The notes beneath the pieces are model-generated. The model had not been told where the DNA came from. It was given only the letters and a program-made list of their open reading frames with translations, and did no database searches. From Bacillus sp. E(2018) (lineage in GTDB: Bacteria > Bacillota > Bacilli > Bacillales > Fictibacillaceae), in NCBI RefSeq assembly GCF_005503015.1, contig NZ_SCOL01000001.1:2170001-2234000 (forward strand): a DNA stretch of 64,000 nt. The letters are read 5' to 3'. Numbering within the stretch: position 1 is the stretch's first letter; every line of letters begins with the position of its first letter. Positions 60,762 through 64,000 of the stretch are shown one piece after another. The position numbers and the translations under genes were made by a program.

Positions 60762-62074
60762 GAAATAAACTTTCCTTTCCTTAGCTCTTCCTGAAAGGCT
60801 CTCAGCCGCCCATAAACAGTAGCAATCCGATTGATATACTGTGAAAAACGGTCTTCCTCTCCAAGTTCAAAATATAAAGTGCGTAGTGTTTTTAAATGTT
60901 TAATGGCGGATTGATAAGATTTTCTTGTCCTCTCATTAATCAGCCTGTCAATCGCTTGATGATAGATCGGCAGTGCGGATTCTTTTTGAAAGGACACGAC
61001 CTCTTTTAAATCCTTTCTTTGAATCAACTCTGGTGAGTAGCCCATGATTACTTGCAGTTCTACCCATCTCTCATGCTCACCGATCACCATCAAATATTCA
61101 CCGTACTCATAGAACGTGATAGGTAAAAATTCAATCAGCATCTCTTCATACTGATCCTCATCACCTGTGTGTTGAGCGTACTTCCAAAAATAGCTTAAGT
61201 ACTCATGGAAAAACTCCCGAGAATCTGAATGGTAATAGTACGTACCAACACCTTCTAAAAAATATGGCTTAAGATCGAGCAGCCATAACAAGAGACGATC
61301 CCATTCTTGTTTGTCTACTAATAATTTCATCCAAACGAGATAATGAACCATATCCACTTTCTTCTCACACTGTGCTAGTCGTTTAAAAGCAAGTTCTTCA
61401 TTTCCACTCGCAAAGGCAAAATGAACAAGAGCTAGTTCAAGCATTTGAGATGTTTTGCCACTCTCTTTTTCTTCTAAAAGCTGCTTCTCATATTTAGAGA
61501 CCCAAGCTTGTTCCATATAAAGTAACGACCAGCTGATCTGAAACAGATAAAATAGCAGGTGCCCCCACTTTGCAGGGATCTCATAAAGACTCTGAAAGTT
61601 TCTTAAACTTTCTTCTACAAGTTTTTTATTTTCATCTAGTAACTTATCGCTGTTGATCTGTTTTAATGTTATATACATTTGGTCACATAGTTTCTCAACC
61701 GTAGCATCAAAGTTCGATTGCATATATGTCGCTACACCATATTGAGCTTCAAATGAAAACAATCGGAGCAGCGTTTCGATCTGTACGTGATATTTGTATA
61801 ATAACGCAATATCTTCGTCAAAGAATTGCCCCGCATTTAAGAGTGCAGGGTAATAATCTCGGTAAATATGAACAAATGTATAACTCGTATCTTTTCCGTC
61901 TACGAGATCTCGAAAGGAGACGGTTTGCAGTTTACGTCTCTCGAATGTTTCAAACCGTTCTGAAAAATACTCTCGCCATAGTTGAACAGAATGTGTATTT
62001 TGTACTTTTTGTTCAGGCGTTTCATAATAAACTTGAGTTTCGGCCTTATCGTTATGTTCTTCAGTCGGTTTCAT
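60758..62074 (-). CDS. SWIM-less partner of the SNF2 ATPase (YwqB-like C-terminal region)
   Basis: 438 residues behind GGGGGG, so the start at 62074 is well supported. It is almost all helical, with TPR-like pairs and a conserved end (SAIKHLKTLRTLYFELGEED, then YGRLRAFQEELRKGKFI). In related Bacilli the gene in this place (YwqB-like) begins with a CxC...CxH SWIM zinc finger. Here no such cysteines exist in the N-terminus and none could be found upstream. It probably works with the SNF2 ATPase encoded next. Confidence 0.75.
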   Translation of the reverse strand: MKPTEEHNDKAETQVYYETPEQKVQNTHSVQLWREYFSERFETFERRKLQTVSFRDLVDGKDTSYTFVHIYRDYYPALLNAGQFFDEDIALLYKYHVQIETLLRLFSFEAQYGVATYMQSNFDATVEKLCDQMYITLKQINSDKLLDENKKLVEESLRNFQSLYEIPAKWGHLLFYLFQISWSLLYMEQAWVSKYEKQLLEEKESGKTSQMLELALVHFAFASGNEELAFKRLAQCEKKVDMVHYLVWMKLLVDKQEWDRLLLWLLDLKPYFLEGVGTYYYHSDSREFFHEYLSYFWKYAQHTGDEDQYEEMLIEFLPITFYEYGEYLMVIGEHERWVELQVIMGYSPELIQRKDLKEVVSFQKESALPIYHQAIDRLINERTRKSYQSAIKHLKTLRTLYFELGEEDRFSQYINRIATVYGRLRAFQEELRKGKFIS

Positions 62075-62389
62075 TCCGTCTCCCCCCTTTCTTTTTTATT
62101 ACCAATTATAGCAAAATACATCTAGACTCATTCATGTATATCATATCTATTTTAAAGGAAACCAGTGAAATTGACCAAAGATACACACTTACCTTCTTAA
62201 GTTATTCCAATTTTTACCGATATATTTAAGTGAAGTGTTCTATATAGGCTTAATAAGCTGAACTCAAGACAAACTTTTTGATGAAAAAAAGTTTAAAAAA
62301 TCTATGGAGTCATATTTACCTTTAATGATATGCTTGGCAATTGCCATAGAGACTTCTTAGTCGTTACATCCTGAAAGGAAGAACTGTTT
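62075..62389. other. Divergent gap between the SNF2 operon and the Spo0E genes
   Basis: 315 bases with the ribosome site of the minus-strand operon at the left end. A TCTATGG/CCATAGA pair lies at about 62300-62350, in the leader of the Spo0E gene. No other ORF or sure promoter seen. Confidence 0.5.
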
Positions 62390-62554
62390 ATGATAGAAAA
62401 AAGTATTCAAGAACGAATTCGTCTATTACGAGAAGAACTATATCGAATCTCTAATCAACTAAACTATGAACTAACACATCCTAAACTGGTCACAATAAGC
62501 CAACAACTCGATCAACTTTTAAATCAGTACGCTGAAATTGAACAGAAAGCATAG
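62390..62554 (+). CDS. Spo0E-family aspartyl-phosphate phosphatase
   Basis: 54 residues with GAAAGGAAG upstream. It reads MIEKSIQERIRLLREELYRI, then LVTISQQLDQLLNQYAEIEQ. The helix hairpin and SQQLD motif are those of Spo0E/YnzD-type phosphatases that dephosphorylate Spo0A~P. A second such gene lies 195 bases downstream on the same strand. Confidence 0.85.
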   Translation: MIEKSIQERIRLLREELYRISNQLNYELTHPKLVTISQQLDQLLNQYAEIEQKA

Positions 62555-62748
62555 AAAGCGGCCTCAATCTAGGTCGTTTTTTAATTGAGTTTACCCTTCA
62601 ACTCTCTATTTTCAATTCGACATATCACCCGATGCTTTTGTAGTTTTTTGTAACATTATCACTTTTTTAGACGAAACCCTTTTTCTTTTTGTAAATTTAT
62701 TGCATATTTAGTGAAGACAAAATCTCTCATGAAAGTTGTGAATGAAAC

Positions 62749-62907
62749 ATGTTATTGCAATTAATTGAGGAAAAACGTGAAGTATTGTTATGTCTTGGCA
62801 AAACATATGGGTTAACGGCAAAAGAAACCGTCATCTGCAGTCAGGAATTAGATCAGTTGCTAAATCGTTTAGATGATTTTATTAGCGAACCGAGTGATAA
62901 CTCGTAA
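62749..62907 (+). CDS. Spo0E-family aspartyl-phosphate phosphatase
   Basis: 52 residues; the ATG at 62749 has no clear ribosome site, and a stop lies two codons upstream, so this start is forced unless TTG 62755 is used. LLQLIEEKREVLLCLGKTYG, then ETVICSQELDQLLNRLDDFI carries the SQELD motif. It is closer in pattern to the gene at 35164 (GLTxxETVxCSQELD) than to its neighbour, which hints at duplication between the two places. Confidence 0.8.
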   Translation: MLLQLIEEKREVLLCLGKTYGLTAKETVICSQELDQLLNRLDDFISEPSDNS

Positions 62908-63026
62908 TTTTTGTCTATTCCCTGGGAAATTTGTCGTTTGAGGATTAAATTTTGTTCTTTAAATGCTCTTACATAACTATTATCTATTAAATTCCATAAT
63001 TACCTATTATTATATGAAGATAGTAA

Positions 63027-63081
63027 TGTAATCTCTTTGTTACCTTCTCCTAACGAGTTTGTTACATTCGATTAGTATAAT
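63027..63081 (+). promoter_or_regulatory. WalR box and promoter of the 3D-domain protein gene
   Basis: TGTAAT (63027-63032), five bases, TGTTAC (63038-63043): an exact WalR direct repeat (TGTWAH-N5-TGTWAH). A third TGTTAC follows at 63060-63065, two helical turns further. The -10 box TATAAT is at 63076-63081, and no good -35 box is present, as expected for an activated promoter. Confidence 0.75.
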
Positions 63082-63130
63082 TGGCAACCGAGGCGTATTT
63101 AACCAATTATACATATTAGGAGGAGTTATC

Positions 63131-63718
63131 ATGATAAAAAAATGGGTAATTACAGGGGCTCTGGCATTCGGATTGCTCGTTTCTGCTCCCGTTAGTGGAT
63201 TTGCAGCAATGGGGGATCACACTCTCCGACCAGGTACTTGGGACAATGACGTGTATGAACTTCAAGGAAAATTAAAAGCGCTAGGATTCTATGATTTTGC
63301 TGTAACAACAGGTTATTATGGTCCCGTTACAAAACAAGCCGTAACGGACTATCAACGAGCTAAAAGCTTATCTGTAGACGGTATTGCTGGACCTCAAACG
63401 TTTAACAGTATTCAAAATAATGTTACAAAAAAGAGTATGACTGTTGCTGCAACTGCCTATACGGCAAGTTGTGAAGGCTGCAGCGGTACAACATTTAATG
63501 GTACGAACCTAAAAGAAATTCCATATGCAAAAGTAATCGCTGTGGATCCAAATGTAATTCCAATCGGATCAGTCGTCTATGTACCGGGTTACGGTTATGC
63601 TGTTGCTGATGATACCGGTGGTGGAATTAACGGTAATGAGATTGATGTATTTATGAAAAACTATTCTGATGCCGTTAATTGGGGAAGAAAAAGCGTAAAT
63701 ATTACTATTTTAAACTAA
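63131..63718 (+). CDS. Secreted cell-wall protein with peptidoglycan-binding and 3D domains (YocH-like)
   Basis: 195 residues from the ATG at 63131 behind AGGAGG; the frame continues up to 63059 but without a ribosome site. Signal peptide 1-26 (VSGFAA). A PG_binding_1 domain (about 36-95; YELQGKLKALGFYD, GYYGPVTKQAVTDYQ) is followed by a 3D domain (about 103-195; TAYTAS, IAVDPNVIPIGS, VADDTGGGINGNEIDVF) with the family's aspartates. The 3D fold is related to lytic transglycosylases. YocH in Bacillus belongs to the WalR regulon, and the WalR box here agrees. Confidence 0.92.
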   Translation: MIKKWVITGALAFGLLVSAPVSGFAAMGDHTLRPGTWDNDVYELQGKLKALGFYDFAVTTGYYGPVTKQAVTDYQRAKSLSVDGIAGPQTFNSIQNNVTKKSMTVAATAYTASCEGCSGTTFNGTNLKEIPYAKVIAVDPNVIPIGSVVYVPGYGYAVADDTGGGINGNEIDVFMKNYSDAVNWGRKSVNITILN

Positions 63719-63751
63719 ATTTGATGATGTCACAGTACTCATCTCTTCTTG

Positions 63752-63785
63752 GCTCACAGCTTAAAAATAGGCTGTGAGTTTTTTT
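63752..63785 (+). terminator. Terminator of the 3D-domain protein gene
   Basis: CTCACAGC (63753-63760) pairs with GCTGTGAG (63771-63778), then TTTTTTT. Confidence 0.88.
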
Positions 63786-63882
63786 ATGTTTGCATTAATT
63801 TCAAAAATATTACATTTTTTTATTTTCTAAATATTATAATAATGATAAAGTTAAATTACCATTTTTGAGAGGATGTACATAC

Positions 63883-64000
63883 ATGAATATGAAGAGCCAG
63901 ATGACTATCATAAAAAACGCAATAGCTGAAGTGTTAACAGGAAAAGAAGAACTTGTTGAATTAACGATGATATCCATCGTCAATAAAGGTCATTTATTAT
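63883..64000 (+). CDS. MoxR-family AAA+ ATPase (5' part only)
   Basis: Start ATG at 63883 behind GAGAGGATG; ATGs at 63889 and 63901 are alternatives. The 39 visible residues MTIIKNAIAEVLTGKEELVE then LTMISIVNKGHLL match the start of MoxR/YeaC-type ATPases just before Walker A. The rest is outside the window. Such ATPases usually precede DUF58 and transglutaminase genes. Confidence 0.75.
   Translation, partial: MNMKSQMTIIKNAIAEVLTGKEELVELTMISIVNKGHLL

Noticed and set aside
61726..62229. Plus-strand 167-codon ORF
   Set aside because: Antisense to the well-supported SNF2 partner gene and without ribosome site.
1..64000. rRNA, tRNA, prophage, integrase, intact IS or plasmid functions
   Set aside because: I looked for tRNA arms, ribosomal RNA, integrase/transposase motifs and phage structural genes and saw none.

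Overview
The window looks like a chromosomal segment of a low-GC, endospore-forming Bacillaceae bacterium. Genus is uncertain; something near Fictibacillus or Bacillus is an inference from gene content. The signs are YjcZ-type micro-proteins, four Spo0E-like phosphatases, ClpE with CtsR boxes, MhqO/MhqD, YcgR/YcgQ, a bacillopeptidase F-like protease, and promoters matching sigma-A, sigma-B and sigma-D. I saw no rRNA, tRNA, CRISPR array, prophage or intact transposase. Most genes lie on the minus strand.

Layout. 1-3.0 kb: C-terminally cut DEAD2 helicase, MscL with a zinc-ribbon tail, a 2H phosphoesterase, a YjcZ micro-protein. 3.2-12.2 kb: the main metabolic unit, a methionine operon behind a sigma-A promoter and a SAM-I (S-box) riboswitch. 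It reads metY fused to a CoA-binding domain, then a sulfonate/nitrate/taurine-type ABC transporter, an AcsA-like synthetase, metX and hom, and ends in a terminator. The last genes overlap, so they are probably translationally coupled. The set suggests sulfur scavenging, acyl activation and O-acetylhomoserine sulfhydrylation under one SAM sensor. 12.3-24.9 kb: housekeeping and stress genes (APH-fold kinase, nitroreductase, sigma-B-type stress protein, CorA, VanW, YcgR/YcgQ, vanadium haloperoxidase-like PAP2 protein, two methyltransferases, MarR, small HTH). 24.9-31 kb: a possible structured-RNA remnant, a fatty acid desaturase and a 1449-residue secreted subtilase. 31-39 kb: flavin reductase, the mhqO-mhqD quinone-detoxification pair with a fully readable promoter/operator, a YvgN-like aldo-keto reductase, two Spo0E-like genes, a second YjcZ protein, a YitT protein, and an HPr-like protein without its phosphorylatable His. 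39-48.5 kb: penicillin-acylase-family enzyme, a candidate type I holin-like toxin, clpE, a BsuPI-domain lipoprotein, a GlcD-type oxidase. 48.6-62 kb: a cheW-MCP pair behind a sigma-D promoter, secreted metallophosphoesterase, PAS histidine kinase, HU, SDR, and a SNF2 helicase with a SWIM-less partner. 62.3-64 kb: two more Spo0E genes, a WalR-box-controlled 3D-domain wall protein, and the start of a MoxR-type ATPase.

The structure least explained by known families is a repeat with an exact 20-bp period built around GCTCG. It occurs at three separate intergenic places (3.06-3.22, 13.57-13.70 and 48.53-48.59 kb). Two copies are degenerate and one is a perfect 6.5-copy tandem array running straight into a hairpin terminator that contains the same core.
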